From Deltaproteobacteria bacterium (GTDB lineage Bacteria; Desulfobacterota; SM23-61), in assembly GCA_016234425.1 (NCBI GenBank), contig JACRCA010000045.1, forward strand, positions 1 through 13,176: a stretch of DNA of 13,176 nt, given 5' to 3'. A program made the position numbers and the translations under genes. The notes beneath the pieces were generated by a model that saw only the letters and a program-made list of their open reading frames with translations, was not told the DNA's origin and did not search any database. Of the stretch, positions 1-7,908 are shown piece after piece; the stretch's first letter is position 1, and every line of letters starts with the position of its first letter.

Positions 1-54
1 AATATTCATGGGAGTAAGGGTCCGGCCACGGCAAAAGTATCCATGAAAGAATAA
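1..54 (+). CDS. C-terminal end of an unidentified upstream gene (partial)
   Basis: Reading frame 1 is open from the window edge and ends in TAA at 52-54, giving NIHGSKGPATAKVSMKE as the last 17 residues. A good ribosome binding site and start codon for the next gene on the same strand follow 26 bases later, so this fits the tail of an upstream gene in the same transcript. Seventeen residues are too few to name a family, and the frame could be open by chance. Confidence 0.35.
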   Translation, partial: NIHGSKGPATAKVSMKE

Positions 55-80
55 AAAGATTATGATGGAGGCTGGCAATT

Positions 81-263
81 ATGAAGATCGGGGGAGTCTC
101 AATCATCCTGATTCTGGGAATTGGCAATTTTGTTCTATTACTCTTTCAACTCAGTTCGGGGCTGCGATGGATAAAAGTGCCTTTTAATGTACATAGAAAA
201 ACCGGCATAGCTTTATTTGTCGTGGCTGTCATCCACGCCACTTTGGCGATTTTGGCGCTTTAG
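81..263 (+). CDS. Small two-helix membrane protein with H-x13-H pair
   Basis: This 60-residue protein has a hydrophobic helix at about residues 5-24, a short basic loop (GLRWIKVPFNVHRK) and a second hydrophobic helix at about 42-60 that ends the protein. His38 and His52 are 14 residues apart, the spacing seen when one helix supplies ligands to two b-type hemes in cytochrome-b-like bundles. The loop plus helix also recalls the second helix of ferric-reductase or b561-like membrane domains, from memory only. GGAGG at 67-71 precedes the ATG at normal spacing. The AbiTii gene begins 16 bases after the stop, so the two are probably co-transcribed. Heme binding is inference; a single pair of helices would have to dimerise or join a partner. 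It could also be a plain small membrane protein, or the truncated front of a larger cytochrome. Confidence 0.7.
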   Translation: MKIGGVSIILILGIGNFVLLLFQLSSGLRWIKVPFNVHRKTGIALFVVAVIHATLAILAL

Positions 264-279
264 GGGTAGAGGAAAAAAG

Positions 280-1299
280 TTGACCGCGGAAATATCTGTT
301 TCAGCCCAAAAATTGGCTCTCGCCCGGGAGCTCCTTGATGATATTGAGCTTGGAAGACTTGCCCTCGAAAACCTTCTGCTAAAAACAACCAGGCTCGCTC
401 GAATGATCGGAGATCAGGAAACTCAAGAATGGCTGGAATGCGAACTCTCGGGCTTCATTCCCGATGATCCAGTATCCCTGAAATACATGATGATCACAGG
501 GAGGTGGCTCGATCAGGCCAAGAATCAAGGCTATTGGCAATCTCTGACCCAAATCGATGCGCAAATAACAATGAATAAATTGCAGATCCAGCAATTGCAG
601 GTTCCGAATATTGTATTTGTACCATCGAGATCGAGCGCCCCCGAAGAATTTAGCGAATCTTTGGAACATTTTAAAAAGGCGGCAACGTCACCCATTAACC
701 GGGTTTTGGAGCATCTCAAGATCTTAAATGCAGAAGTTGCCAGACTGAGCGGGATCCGGGCAAAAATTCTCGCCCAACTACACGCTTTTATTTCCAAAGC
801 CTATTATGAGCTGGCATTTGGCAACCTGCAGGAAACAATCTTCGAACGCCAAAGGAAGCTGGTGGATGCCCGGCTGGCCGAAAGCTGCGGGTCCGTTCTG
901 GAAGAGTTTCAGGCAATTTATGATCGTTTAATCCATGGCGCACCGGAAGCGATCAGCCAAGCCTTGAGCATCTGCCGTCGATTCATGAATGCTTTTGCCG
1001 ACTCAATTTACCCGCCCACGAACGAAACCATTCGTATCGACGGGAACGAGCTCCCATTGACTGCAAAACATCCCCTGAATCGACTTCTGGTCTTCATCCA
1101 TAAAAACTGTGAAAGTCCCTCGAGACGCCAGCGCTTGCAACACACTCTTAACGATCTGTATGACCATGTAACTTCAGGAGCAACAGCGCAAATAACGCCA
1201 GATGAGGCCCGATTCTTGTTCCTCCGAACCTATATCATCCTTGGGGAAATCTTATCCCTGAAAGAGGGAAAAACGGGGAAGCCTGAAGACGAACGGTAA
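280..1299 (+). CDS. AbiTii domain-containing protein
   Basis: The predicted 339-residue soluble protein opens (residues about 8-65) with a helical segment typical of the AbiTii N-terminal domain: ARELLDDIELGRLALENLL, then RLARMIGDQETQEWLECELSG. The rest is helix-rich and carries CRRFMNAFADSIYPP near residues 230-245, then HPLNRLLVFI and a closing segment DEARFLFLRTYIILGEILSL, which I recall from uncharacterised proteins sharing this N-terminus. AbiTii is named after abortive-infection proteins; no biochemical activity is assigned. I chose TTG at 280 because AGGGG and GAGG (262-272) lie just upstream. The longer frame from ATG 217 would add 21 Trp/Arg-rich residues overlapping the small membrane gene and has no comparable ribosome site. 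The gene follows the 60-residue membrane protein by 16 bases. Family call good; role in phage defence is inference. Confidence 0.8.
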   Translation: MTAEISVSAQKLALARELLDDIELGRLALENLLLKTTRLARMIGDQETQEWLECELSGFIPDDPVSLKYMMITGRWLDQAKNQGYWQSLTQIDAQITMNKLQIQQLQVPNIVFVPSRSSAPEEFSESLEHFKKAATSPINRVLEHLKILNAEVARLSGIRAKILAQLHAFISKAYYELAFGNLQETIFERQRKLVDARLAESCGSVLEEFQAIYDRLIHGAPEAISQALSICRRFMNAFADSIYPPTNETIRIDGNELPLTAKHPLNRLLVFIHKNCESPSRRQRLQHTLNDLYDHVTSGATAQITPDEARFLFLRTYIILGEILSLKEGKTGKPEDER

Positions 1300-1342
1300 C
1301 TCTACGGCAGACGGATTTCTACCTCGCTTCTGGAAAGACACA

Positions 1343-1380
1343 TCGAAGGCCAACAGAAGGCCATCCATGCGGGCCTTCGA
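1343..1380. repeat. Inverted repeat with 9-bp perfect arms
   Basis: TCGAAGGCC at 1343-1351 is matched by GGCCTTCGA at 1372-1380 with a 20-base loop. No run of T follows on either strand, so it is not a standard intrinsic terminator. It lies 43 bases after the AbiTii stop codon and may be an mRNA 3' stabiliser or part of a dispersed intergenic repeat. The 1300-1592 spacer holds no convincing gene; the reverse-strand frame there (1252-1470) has no family resemblance that I can name. Confidence 0.4.
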
Positions 1381-1474
1381 GTTTACCCGTTCATTCCCGT
1401 AGATGCCGATCTGTCGATAGCATAAGCAACCGGGCACGATCGCGACTCCCGCCATAAGGGCTTCCGCCAATAGG

Positions 1475-1508
1475 TGCCGGAAGATCTCCCGGGAGGGTTT
1501 TTCTTTTT
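1475..1508 (+). terminator. Possible terminator between AbiTii and mmgE/prpD genes
   Basis: A GC-rich stretch containing CCGG-AAGATCTC-CCGG and the palindrome CTCCCGGGAG (1486-1495) is followed by GGTTTTTCTTTTTT. The T-rich run on the plus strand suits termination of transcripts coming from the AbiTii gene. The stem is short and the palindrome has almost no loop, so the call is weak. Confidence 0.3.
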
Positions 1509-1592
1509 TCAGGATTGGCCGTTGAGCGTCACCCCGGGAAATGGGGATACAGACAAAGGGGCAAGATGTTTCTCTTTACTCCGGGGAGTGGC

Positions 1593-2972
1593 TTATGCCG
1601 AGAGCAGCGGCCGCAGGTTGCGCACGGACTCAACTTTGTCCAGCTCCCAGATGGTCCTGATGAGAGACTTGGCCCGCTCCGTCCCAAGGACGTCCTGGAG
1701 GAGGTCCAGGGACTTGGCCTCGACCTCCTCGCGGGTCATAGGGTTGTCCGCTGTGCCGCGGACCGACGGAACCAGTTTCTCCACGGTCTGTCCATTGGCC
1801 AGATTGACCCGTACCAGGCCGGGGCGCTGCCGTTCCTGCCCCGAGAACTGCGGGTCGCCAATGAGGTTAACGCGAGCCTGCACCTCGAGGACCCTGGGGT
1901 CTCCCATGCGCTCGTACGTATGGGCTGCCTTGAACGTCAACTGGCCGTCCAGCAGGATCACAGCCATAATATACTGGCAGTTGATGTCCGGCATGTTACG
2001 GTTGTTCACCACTTGCGCGCCCTGGGGCGGCAGGTTGACGTCAATCCTCTTGACCTTGTCAGCAGTCAGCCTATGCTCCCGGACCAGCGCCGTCATGGCC
2101 TCGGCGGCAGCCTGGATTGGAGACCCGACACAGAACTTCTTGATGTTTGTCACTAAGATCTCATAGTGGCTGCCCAGGTTGTCAATCCATTTGGGCAGTT
2201 CATCCCTGGCGGGGCAGAAGATTTCCAGAAAGTTATTGGCGCCAGAGAAGACGTCGTCCTCGCCTGTGAACCCATACTGGGCAAACAGCGCGGAGGTGAC
2301 CCCATTGCGAGCCCCCATCCCGGCGAAGACGAAAGCTTTCTCCACGTGCTCTTCGTCCCGCGGCCAGGAGGTGATCCCAGAGGCCTGCTGCGCTGCGTAG
2401 GCCATGGCATGGAAGACCTGGCGCGGGTTCAGCTTGCCCAGACTGGCTGCCGCGGCTGTGGCGCCGAATAGAGGGCCGATGGCGTGCGTGGCGTGGCCTT
2501 CGATCCGTCCGGGGCCGATGCTCATCGCCCGGGCAATGCGAGAGGAGATGTCGTACCCCAGAACGACCGCCCGCAGGAAGGCCTCCCCAGAGGCATTTTC
2601 CCGTTCGGCCACGGCCAGCGCTGCGGGGACGATGGCGCATCCCGGATGGGTGAGCGACGGCGCATGGGAATCGTCCGTTTCGTCCGCGTGGGCCATGAAG
2701 CCGTTAGTCATGGCAGCGTTGATGGCCGTGGTCAGGAAGTCAGCCCCGATGATTTGAGCCTCTGGTGTTCCGCCCTGCGTGCGGATGAATTTGATAGCCA
2801 GCTGGCCTGGCTTGAGCCGGGATCCGGAGACCATCGCGGCCACGGTGTCTAAGATGTGGTGCTTGGCCTTCTCCACTACAGCCTCTGGCAACCATCTGTC
2901 CCGGGCGGCAGCGATGTACGCACTGAGGCGGCTCATGACATTCTGCTCGGCTATTGGTCCTCCCTTTTTCAT
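1593..2972 (-). CDS. MmgE/PrpD family protein (2-methylcitrate dehydratase / cis-aconitate decarboxylase-like)
   Basis: The 459-residue protein has the usual family length. Its N-terminal helical part contains AKHHILDTVAAMVSG and the family signature HADETDDSH (residues 95-103) followed by LTHPGCAIVPAALAVAE (His109), then GHATHAIGPLFGATAAAASL (His160, His163). Members dehydrate 2-methylcitrate, decarboxylate cis-aconitate or epimerise iminodisuccinate; the exact reaction cannot be read here. I start at ATG 2972, which overlaps the tctA stop as ATGA; a GTG at 2999 in the same frame would overlap tctA by 31 bases. It is the last gene of the tctCBA operon, so its substrate is probably related to the imported carboxylate. 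Sampled 60-base lines are about 62-70% G+C, against about 43-50% in tctA, so the gene may have been acquired separately. Cytoplasmic; no signal peptide. Confidence 0.92.
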   Translation of the reverse strand: MKKGGPIAEQNVMSRLSAYIAAARDRWLPEAVVEKAKHHILDTVAAMVSGSRLKPGQLAIKFIRTQGGTPEAQIIGADFLTTAINAAMTNGFMAHADETDDSHAPSLTHPGCAIVPAALAVAERENASGEAFLRAVVLGYDISSRIARAMSIGPGRIEGHATHAIGPLFGATAAAASLGKLNPRQVFHAMAYAAQQASGITSWPRDEEHVEKAFVFAGMGARNGVTSALFAQYGFTGEDDVFSGANNFLEIFCPARDELPKWIDNLGSHYEILVTNIKKFCVGSPIQAAAEAMTALVREHRLTADKVKRIDVNLPPQGAQVVNNRNMPDINCQYIMAVILLDGQLTFKAAHTYERMGDPRVLEVQARVNLIGDPQFSGQERQRPGLVRVNLANGQTVEKLVPSVRGTADNPMTREEVEAKSLDLLQDVLGTERAKSLIRTIWELDKVESVRNLRPLLSA

Positions 2973-4483
2973 TCCGCTTTTTCCAATGCTTTCTTCCACG
3001 ATACCTTACTGGGCCTAAAGCTTCTGAAAATATTCCAAAGGAGTAGCAGGCCAGAAATTACGATGAGCGTCAGGGCGATGGGGCTTTCCCAGAAAATGGA
3101 AAAGGATCCTCCACTGCGCATCAAGGATTGCCGGAGGGCGATTTCCGCACCGGGCCCCAGGATCAGGGCCAGAACGAATGGGGCGATATCATACTGTAAT
3201 TTTCGGAAGAGGTAGCCCAGGACTCCAGATCCCAGAAGGATAACCAATTCGACTGTGCTCGAGTTTACGGAATAGGTTCCAATCAGGCATATCAACAGGA
3301 TTATGGGAAATAGGACCCGGAAAGGCACCCGCAGGAGGTTGACAAAGATGCCCACGAGCGGAAGGTTTAGAATGATCAGAATCAGATTTCCGATGTACAT
3401 ACTTGCTACCAGACCCCAGAAGATCTGGGGCTGTTCGGAGATGAAGAGTGGGCCGGGACGCACACCGTGGATAAGCAGGGCAATCATCATGACCGCAGCC
3501 GGAGGCCCTGTAGGGATCCCCAGGCCCAGAAATGGGATCATGGCGCCTCCGCTGGCGGCATTGTTGGCCGTCTCAGGAGCAGCTACGCCTTCAATGCGGC
3601 CAGTGCCAAATTCTTCCGGCCTTTTGGCCAATCGTTTCTCCACCAAGTAACTGAGGAAACTGGACACGATATGGGCGGAACCTGGCAGGAGCCCGATGAA
3701 AAAACCAATGCCTGACCCGCGAAATATGGGACCCAAGGAAGCGCGAAGTTCTTCGCGGGATGGTAATAATTCGCGAAGTCTGACCTTGTGGATAATCCGC
3801 ACCAGACTTTCTTCGGTGGCAGATAGGACCTCTCCAATCCCAAAAGCTCCCATGGCCACAGGAATGAACCCGATACCATCGTATAGCTCTCTAACGCCAT
3901 GAGTAAAACGCAATGCCCCAGTTAGCGGGTCCATGCCGATGGTCCCGAGCAACAGGCCAAGAAGAATCATTGGTAAGGTCTTAAAGAACGAGCCCGTCCC
4001 CAAAGACCCGAGCAGAATAAAGGCTATCAAGAAGACCGAAAACATCTCTGGGGGGCCGAATTTGGTGGCAAAGTTTGCTAAAAGGGGGGCTAAAAGCATG
4101 AGGCCCACCACACTCAGAGTCCCACCTACCCAAGACCCCCAGGCGGAGATAAAAAGGGCGGCCCCCCCTCGTCCCTTGAGGGTCATTTGATAACCCTCAA
4201 TGCATGTGATCACAGAAGCGGATTCTCCTGGAATATTCATTAAAATTGATGTCGTCGAACCGCCATACATAGCTCCGTAGTAAATCCCAGCGAGCATGAT
4301 GATCGCCCCGGTGGCATCGAGGCCAAAAGTAACGGGAATAAGAAGGGTAATCCCGGCCAGGGGGCCAATCCCGGGCAGAACCCCCACGATTGTCCCCCAC
4401 AGGCATCCGATAAAGCAGAGGTAAAGGTTATGCAGACTCAGGGCGGTGTGAAACCCATTAAAAAGATTGTTCAGAACATCCAT
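2969..4483 (-). CDS. tctA: Tripartite tricarboxylate transporter large permease TctA
   Basis: This 504-residue, strongly hydrophobic protein is the large membrane subunit of a TTT-family secondary transporter, which moves a carboxylate released by the periplasmic binding protein TctC, driven by an ion gradient. About 11-12 membrane segments are visible. The family hallmarks are present: GTIVGVLPGIGPLAGITLLIP near residues 30-50, YYGAMYGGSTTSILMNIPGE near 68-87, and a second GLLPGSAHIVSSFLSY loop with GIPTGPPAAVMMIALLIHG later. I choose ATG 4483 (MDVLNNLFNGF), with AAAAGGA about eight bases upstream, because it matches usual TctA starts; the frame extends 26 codons further upstream, into tctB, without a helix. 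The gap to tctB is 40 bases and the stop overlaps the MmgE/PrpD start by four bases. Substrate cannot be predicted from sequence. Confidence 0.96.
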   Translation of the reverse strand: MDVLNNLFNGFHTALSLHNLYLCFIGCLWGTIVGVLPGIGPLAGITLLIPVTFGLDATGAIIMLAGIYYGAMYGGSTTSILMNIPGESASVITCIEGYQMTLKGRGGAALFISAWGSWVGGTLSVVGLMLLAPLLANFATKFGPPEMFSVFLIAFILLGSLGTGSFFKTLPMILLGLLLGTIGMDPLTGALRFTHGVRELYDGIGFIPVAMGAFGIGEVLSATEESLVRIIHKVRLRELLPSREELRASLGPIFRGSGIGFFIGLLPGSAHIVSSFLSYLVEKRLAKRPEEFGTGRIEGVAAPETANNAASGGAMIPFLGLGIPTGPPAAVMMIALLIHGVRPGPLFISEQPQIFWGLVASMYIGNLILIILNLPLVGIFVNLLRVPFRVLFPIILLICLIGTYSVNSSTVELVILLGSGVLGYLFRKLQYDIAPFVLALILGPGAEIALRQSLMRSGGSFSIFWESPIALTLIVISGLLLLWNIFRSFRPSKVSWKKALEKAE

Positions 4484-4523
4484 CAGAAGAATTCCTTTTG
4501 ACAAAAGTCGGCGGCCAAGGTGG

Positions 4524-4967
4524 TCACAGAACCCAAAGCCCAGTTGGAAACTGGACGGCAAGAACTTTTCCGAAAAAATACGAGCTTCCTGCCCCCAAGA
4601 TGATGGCCAGGGCCACCGCCGTCCATAATCTGTAATGGCTCACCCAGAGAAAAAGAAAGAAAAGGTATAGTGATGACGTCGCCAAGTACCCGAGCCAGTC
4701 CAGGGCCAGGATGAAAGATCCAGTGAGAACCACAATTTGTAACGGAGTCGCCAGTTTCTTGACCAATCCGCGCCAGTCAATTTCTCTCTTTCCCTTATCT
4801 TGGATGAACCTCAAGGTGCCGGAGATACACAGCAAGATTGAAATACAAAGAGGGAATGCTGCTGGACCAGGCTGATTCCATTCGCCGAGGGGAAGCTGAA
4901 TGGAAAAAATTAATCCGTAAATTCCGGCAAAAAAGAAAATCAAGCCTCCGGCACGTTCTTTGTTCAT
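4524..4967 (-). CDS. tctB: Tripartite tricarboxylate transporter small permease TctB
   Basis: The 147-residue protein has four hydrophobic segments: GGLIFFFAGIYGLIFS near the start, FPLCISILLCISGTL at about 40-55, LQIVVLTGSFILALDWLGYL at about 80-100, and two closely spaced stretches through LYLFFLFLWVSHYRLWTAVALAIILG near the end. The motif PGPAAFP before helix two is typical of TctB. It is the small membrane subunit that pairs with TctA in the inner membrane. I start at ATG 4967, preceded by AGGGGG at seven bases; an in-frame start 12 codons upstream (5003) would add a basic leader with no family support. It lies 54 bases after tctC and 40 bases before tctA in the same operon. Confidence 0.93.
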   Translation of the reverse strand: MNKERAGGLIFFFAGIYGLIFSIQLPLGEWNQPGPAAFPLCISILLCISGTLRFIQDKGKREIDWRGLVKKLATPLQIVVLTGSFILALDWLGYLATSSLYLFFLFLWVSHYRLWTAVALAIILGAGSSYFFGKVLAVQFPTGLWVL

Positions 4968-5021
4968 ATCAATTCCCCCTAAAACTCCTCGCCTTTGAGG
5001 CAAAGAGCTCAGACCATTTTT

Positions 5022-6017
5022 CTATTTGCCCTTTTTTTCTTTTTCTTCGGCAAATATTTGTTTATAGATTCTTGCCAGCTTTTCTGATTCAGTATCCAAA
5101 TACTTGGCCCACTCCTCCCCTCCCATGAAATGCACTTCATCGCCTTGGGTCTCGATTATATTGATGAATGATTTGTCTTCGGTCACCTGCTGGAGGACCT
5201 TCCGGAGCTTTTCCACAATGGGCCTGGGTGTTCTCTGGGGAGCCCAAAGGCCAATCCACATACGGAGCTCAGCGTCAATACCGAGTTCCTTGAGGGCCGG
5301 GGTATCCGGGAGAGACTTAATTCTTTGATTGCTTTGGACGGCCAAAATCCTCAACTTGTTGCCGCGCACGAGAGGAATAGAAGAAGAAACCGTCACCGCC
5401 GCGAAATCTACATGGTTGCCCACCAGGGCCGAAAGGGCTGGTCCTCCTCCGGCGTAGGGAACGTGGCGAAATTTCAGCCCGACCGCTCTTATAAAAAGCT
5501 CGGTGTTAACGTGGGCTATTCTGTACAGGCCCCCAGAACCAAAGGCGTAGTGGCCTGGCTTGGCTTTGGCATCATTTATTAAGTCCGCCAGAGTCTTCCA
5601 GGGGCTGTTGGAAGGGACGGCAATGAGCAAGGGGGCAAAGGTAAAGGTCCCGATGGGGATGAAATCGGGTCGGCTGGCTGGGGGCTTCCGCCCGTTAGCA
5701 ATTTCCCACTCCAGGGCACACATATCGCTTGTCGAGCCCCCGGTAAGGGTATAGCCGTCGGCAGCCGCCTGGGCACCTGCCAGCAAACCGATCATGCCAG
5801 AAGCGCCTGGCTTATTGGTGACCACGATAGGCTGGCCTAATAGCTTATCGGCCACAGAGGCAAACGCCCGGCATTGAATGTCGTTGCTTCCTCCCGGTGA
5901 AACAGTTACGATAATCGTAATTGGTTTAGTCGGGTAATCCGCTGCAGCCAGAGGGAAATTAGCCAAACCCAGAATAAAAATTACCGCCATAGCTCCTAAG
6001 AAGAAGAATTTTTTCAT
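5022..6017 (-). CDS. tctC: Tripartite tricarboxylate transporter substrate-binding protein TctC (Bug family)
   Basis: This 331-residue protein begins with a signal peptide (basic MKK, hydrophobic core FFFLGAMAVIFILGLANF, likely cleavage after LAAA near residue 26), so it acts in the periplasm. The mature part shows Bug-family marks: YPTKPITIIVTVSPGGSND, then VVTNKPGASGMIG, VPSNSPWKTLADLI, FRHVPYAGGGPALSALVGNHVDF, and the C-terminal LRKVLQQVTEDKSF. Bug proteins bind small mono-, di- or tricarboxylates and related ligands; the ligand cannot be told from sequence. Its start is secure: AGGGAGG lies about nine bases before the ATG. It is the first transporter gene of the run tctC-tctB-tctA-mmgE/prpD, as expected when the binding protein is needed in excess. 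The C-terminus ends in a lysine/glutamate-rich tail (EEKEKKGK). Confidence 0.95.
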   Translation of the reverse strand: MKKFFFLGAMAVIFILGLANFPLAAADYPTKPITIIVTVSPGGSNDIQCRAFASVADKLLGQPIVVTNKPGASGMIGLLAGAQAAADGYTLTGGSTSDMCALEWEIANGRKPPASRPDFIPIGTFTFAPLLIAVPSNSPWKTLADLINDAKAKPGHYAFGSGGLYRIAHVNTELFIRAVGLKFRHVPYAGGGPALSALVGNHVDFAAVTVSSSIPLVRGNKLRILAVQSNQRIKSLPDTPALKELGIDAELRMWIGLWAPQRTPRPIVEKLRKVLQQVTEDKSFINIIETQGDEVHFMGGEEWAKYLDTESEKLARIYKQIFAEEKEKKGK

Positions 6018-6035
6018 TCCGATTACCTCCCTTTT

Positions 6036-6098
6036 TTATTCGGGCTGTCGAAATATTCTCATGGCCCGTTTCAACTGCCCTTTATCCAATACAGACAT
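6036..6098 (-). CDS. Possible 20-codon leader ORF ahead of tctC
   Basis: An ATG-to-TAA frame on the minus strand encodes 20 residues (begins MSVLDKGQLK, ends RIFRQPE) and stops 18 bases before the tctC start, just upstream of its ribosome binding site. The peptide is basic and reads like protein. Its own ribosome site is poor: AAGG directly abuts the ATG. It may be a leader peptide, a remnant of an earlier gene's end, or chance. Confidence 0.2.
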   Translation of the reverse strand: MSVLDKGQLKRAMRIFRQPE

Positions 6099-6127
6099 CC
6101 TTCATAACAACCAGCTTTCCCTTTAAA

Positions 6128-6334
6128 TCATTTAGTCATTGAAGCCATTGGAAGGCACGTATCGACACTTTCCGAAAACCTCCCTTTGTTCCCTCCAGGG
6201 GGCCAATGGTTAGGTTGAATACCGAATTTAGATGCTTTCGGGTTTGTAAAGGAGGAAATCAAAAATGGCTCCCAAAGGGCCTGTGGGTCCACCTGGAGCC
6301 TCGTGATCGGCACCTTCTGGGACTTTTTTTCCAT
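6128..6334 (-). CDS. Small hypothetical protein at the head of the tct operon
   Basis: The frame encodes 68 residues starting MEKKSQKVPITRLQVDPQ. GGAGG about six bases before the ATG and a strong promoter about 70 bases upstream (6404-6432) support translation. No helix for the membrane and no signal peptide are visible. The stretch SKFGIQPNHWPPGG (residues about 35-48) faintly recalls the first strands of cupin proteins, where such a segment precedes the metal-binding histidines; those strands are missing here, so it could be the surviving front of a broken cupin gene. It ends 110 bases before tctC. I do not recognise a family with confidence. The start site sits in the loop of an inverted repeat (6312-6350). 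Confidence 0.4.
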   Translation of the reverse strand: MEKKSQKVPITRLQVDPQALWEPFLISSFTNPKASKFGIQPNHWPPGGNKGRFSESVDTCLPMASMTK

Positions 6335-6350
6335 AATTCCTCCAGAAGGT
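6312..6350 (-). promoter_or_regulatory. Inverted repeat enclosing the ribosome site and start codon of the 68-codon ORF
   Basis: On the minus strand ACCTTCTGG (6350-6342) is complementary to CCAGAAGGT (6320-6312), giving nine perfect base pairs around a 21-base loop. The loop contains the AGGA part of the ribosome binding site and the ATG at 6334-6332; the GG of the GGAGG site is in the stem. In mRNA this hairpin could partly hide the start site and tune translation. Function is inference. Confidence 0.4.
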
Positions 6351-6403
6351 TGGGGGTTAAGTTGTTAGGGTAGAGCCTAAATGAGAAATAGAACAGCGAA
6401 AAT

Positions 6404-6432
6404 TTAATAGGTTAAAATAAACCACTTGTCAA
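6404..6432 (-). promoter_or_regulatory. Sigma-70-type promoter for the tct operon
   Basis: On the minus strand TTGACA (6432-6427) is followed, after exactly 17 bases, by TATTAA (6409-6404). The -35 box is perfect and the -10 box matches four of six consensus bases. The predicted transcript starts near 6397 and runs into the 68-codon ORF and tctC. The promoter overlaps the end of the CoA-transferase-like ORF. Confidence 0.6.
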
Positions 6433-6666
6433 GTCCAAAATTGACTGCTGGCCGATCTCAGGCATAACGTCCACTTCCCATTTCTCTTCCCGTAAAATGC
6501 ACGTAGCCAGCCAAGCTGCCAGGTTGGAAGCCGTGCCCAGATGAAGGGTCAGGCCAGGTTGAACAAATTTCCGTAAAGCCTGGCCTAAAGGCAGGACTTT
6601 GCTCTTTCCTTCAATATGCTTGAGGGGGATAAACTCCTTAAGAATCTTCTGAACAGGGTCCTGCAT
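6412..6666 (-). pseudogene. Truncated CoA-transferase alpha-subunit-like fragment
   Basis: This 84-codon frame reads, after a short leader, KSKVLPLGQALRKFVQPGLTLHLGTASNLAAWL. That matches the opening of family-I-type CoA-transferase alpha subunits, which typically have a KVMSLEEAVRRFVKPGMTLHLG-like start and then continue for well over 200 residues. Here the frame leaves the family pattern after about residue 55 and stops at 6412, and I find no continuation in the next 390 bases. A relic or a gene broken by deletion is the simplest reading. Its ribosome site is weak (TAGG close to the ATG). The tct promoter lies within its 3' end. An intact small protein of unknown function cannot be excluded. 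Confidence 0.35.
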
Positions 6667-6820
6667 GACCTAAAAGTTAGAGGATGTTCGGAAAAATGTC
6701 AAGAAGTTAGTGGATGCCAAGATTTAATTGCGGAATGGGGATCGCGGAATTCAGAATAAAATAAACGAAAATAAGAAAGTAAAAATAAAGGATTAATGAA
6801 ACTTATTGGATTTTGTCGTG

Positions 6821-6848
6821 TTGACACCTCTTCTTTAAATCTGCTAAT
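6821..6848 (+). promoter_or_regulatory. Promoter for the MDR dehydrogenase gene
   Basis: TTGACA at 6821-6826 is followed after 16 bases by GCTAAT at 6843-6848 (four of six consensus bases). A start of transcription near 6855 leaves a leader of about 30 bases before ATG 6886. This placement argues against the longer frame beginning at 6796. Confidence 0.5.
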
Positions 6849-6885
6849 CTCCTTTAAAAACCTTATAGACATGGGATTTGCTTTC

Positions 6886-7806
6886 ATGAAAAAAGCCGTG
6901 TACCATGGCATACGGGATGTCCGGGTAGAGGAAGTGGCAGAACCGAAGCCAGGCCCCAAGGAAGTAAAAATAAAGGTTAAGTATTGTGGTATTTGTGGGT
7001 CGGATTTACATGAATACCAGCACGGTCTTTTTCCCCAGAGTCCTTTTGGCCATGAAGCCTGTGGGGAAGTCCTTGAATTGGGCCCTAGGGTGGAAGGGTT
7101 TCAGGTCGGTGAGCGGGTTTTGACTTTTGAAAAGGGCGCTTATGCCGAATACTTTACATGCCCGCAGGAACGGATGATGAAGATCCCCCAGAATATGAGC
7201 TGGAAAAGGGCTGCGGTTGTAGAGCCGCTCGCCGGAGCAGCCTACGCCATCGAACGGGCAGCCGTCCAGCCGAGCGATACGGTCCTGATTGCAGGTGCGG
7301 GCCCGGTAGGACTTATGCTCTTGCTTGGTCTCAAGGCGATTGGCGTGCAAACGGTTTATATGACTGAAATTTCGCCAATCCGAAGAAAAAAGGCGGAAGA
7401 ATTGGGGGCTATCTTGGCTTTCAACCCGCTGGAGAGCAAAGTCTCTGATATGATCAAAAAGCTCACTTCCGGGCGCGGGGTGGATGTAGCCATCGAAGCA
7501 GTGGGAATCGAAGCCACCTTGAAAGACTGTCTGACTTCAGTGTGCCAGCGGGGAAAAGTCATTGTCCAGGGAATTTTTACCGATCGTGTGCCAATTCATA
7601 TGCTCGGGTTCGTGACTCGGGAGACAACCATGATGGGCATGAACTCAATTAACCCCTCCCTGGCCATGAACTGGATTGAGTCAAAGGGAATAAAGCCCGA
7701 GGTCATAGTCACGAAAATCATTCCTCTCGAACAGATCTCGACCGCAGGTTTTGAAGTGCTGACTCAAAAGACAAAAGAAGAAATCAAGATCCTGGTCGAA
7801 CCTTAA
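6886..7806 (+). CDS. Zinc-dependent MDR alcohol/polyol dehydrogenase lacking the structural-zinc lobe
   Basis: The 306-residue protein has a GroES-like N-terminal domain with the catalytic-zinc motif YCGICGSDLHE (Cys37) and GHEACGE (His56, Glu57), then EPLAGAAYAIERA and a Rossmann fold with VLIAGAGPVGLMLLLGLKAIG for NAD(P). After GERVLTF the chain passes straight to GAYAEYF: the four-cysteine structural-zinc loop of alcohol, sorbitol and threonine dehydrogenases is absent, which explains the length below the usual 340-350. The substrate is probably a secondary alcohol or polyol but cannot be read. I start at ATG 6886 (MKKAVYHG), the normal family start, with GGGA about nine bases upstream; an in-frame ATG at 6796 lies before the promoter. 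The glutamate dehydrogenase gene follows by 102 bases on the same strand. Confidence 0.9.
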   Translation: MKKAVYHGIRDVRVEEVAEPKPGPKEVKIKVKYCGICGSDLHEYQHGLFPQSPFGHEACGEVLELGPRVEGFQVGERVLTFEKGAYAEYFTCPQERMMKIPQNMSWKRAAVVEPLAGAAYAIERAAVQPSDTVLIAGAGPVGLMLLLGLKAIGVQTVYMTEISPIRRKKAEELGAILAFNPLESKVSDMIKKLTSGRGVDVAIEAVGIEATLKDCLTSVCQRGKVIVQGIFTDRVPIHMLGFVTRETTMMGMNSINPSLAMNWIESKGIKPEVIVTKIIPLEQISTAGFEVLTQKTKEEIKILVEP

Positions 7807-7832
7807 AATTTAAAATTGAAAATGAAATGCAC

Positions 7833-7854
7833 TCGGGGAATCTTCGGGGAATCT
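7833..7854. repeat. 11-bp perfect tandem duplication
   Basis: TCGGGGAATCT occurs at 7833-7843 and again directly at 7844-7854. It lies in the 102-base spacer between the MDR dehydrogenase and glutamate dehydrogenase genes, upstream of the latter's ribosome site. It may be a paired protein-binding site or a simple slippage product. Confidence 0.6.
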
Positions 7855-7908
7855 GATGTTTCTCTGGAGCCGATGCAAATTTAAAAAAAATTAAGGAGAA
7901 ATTTTAAC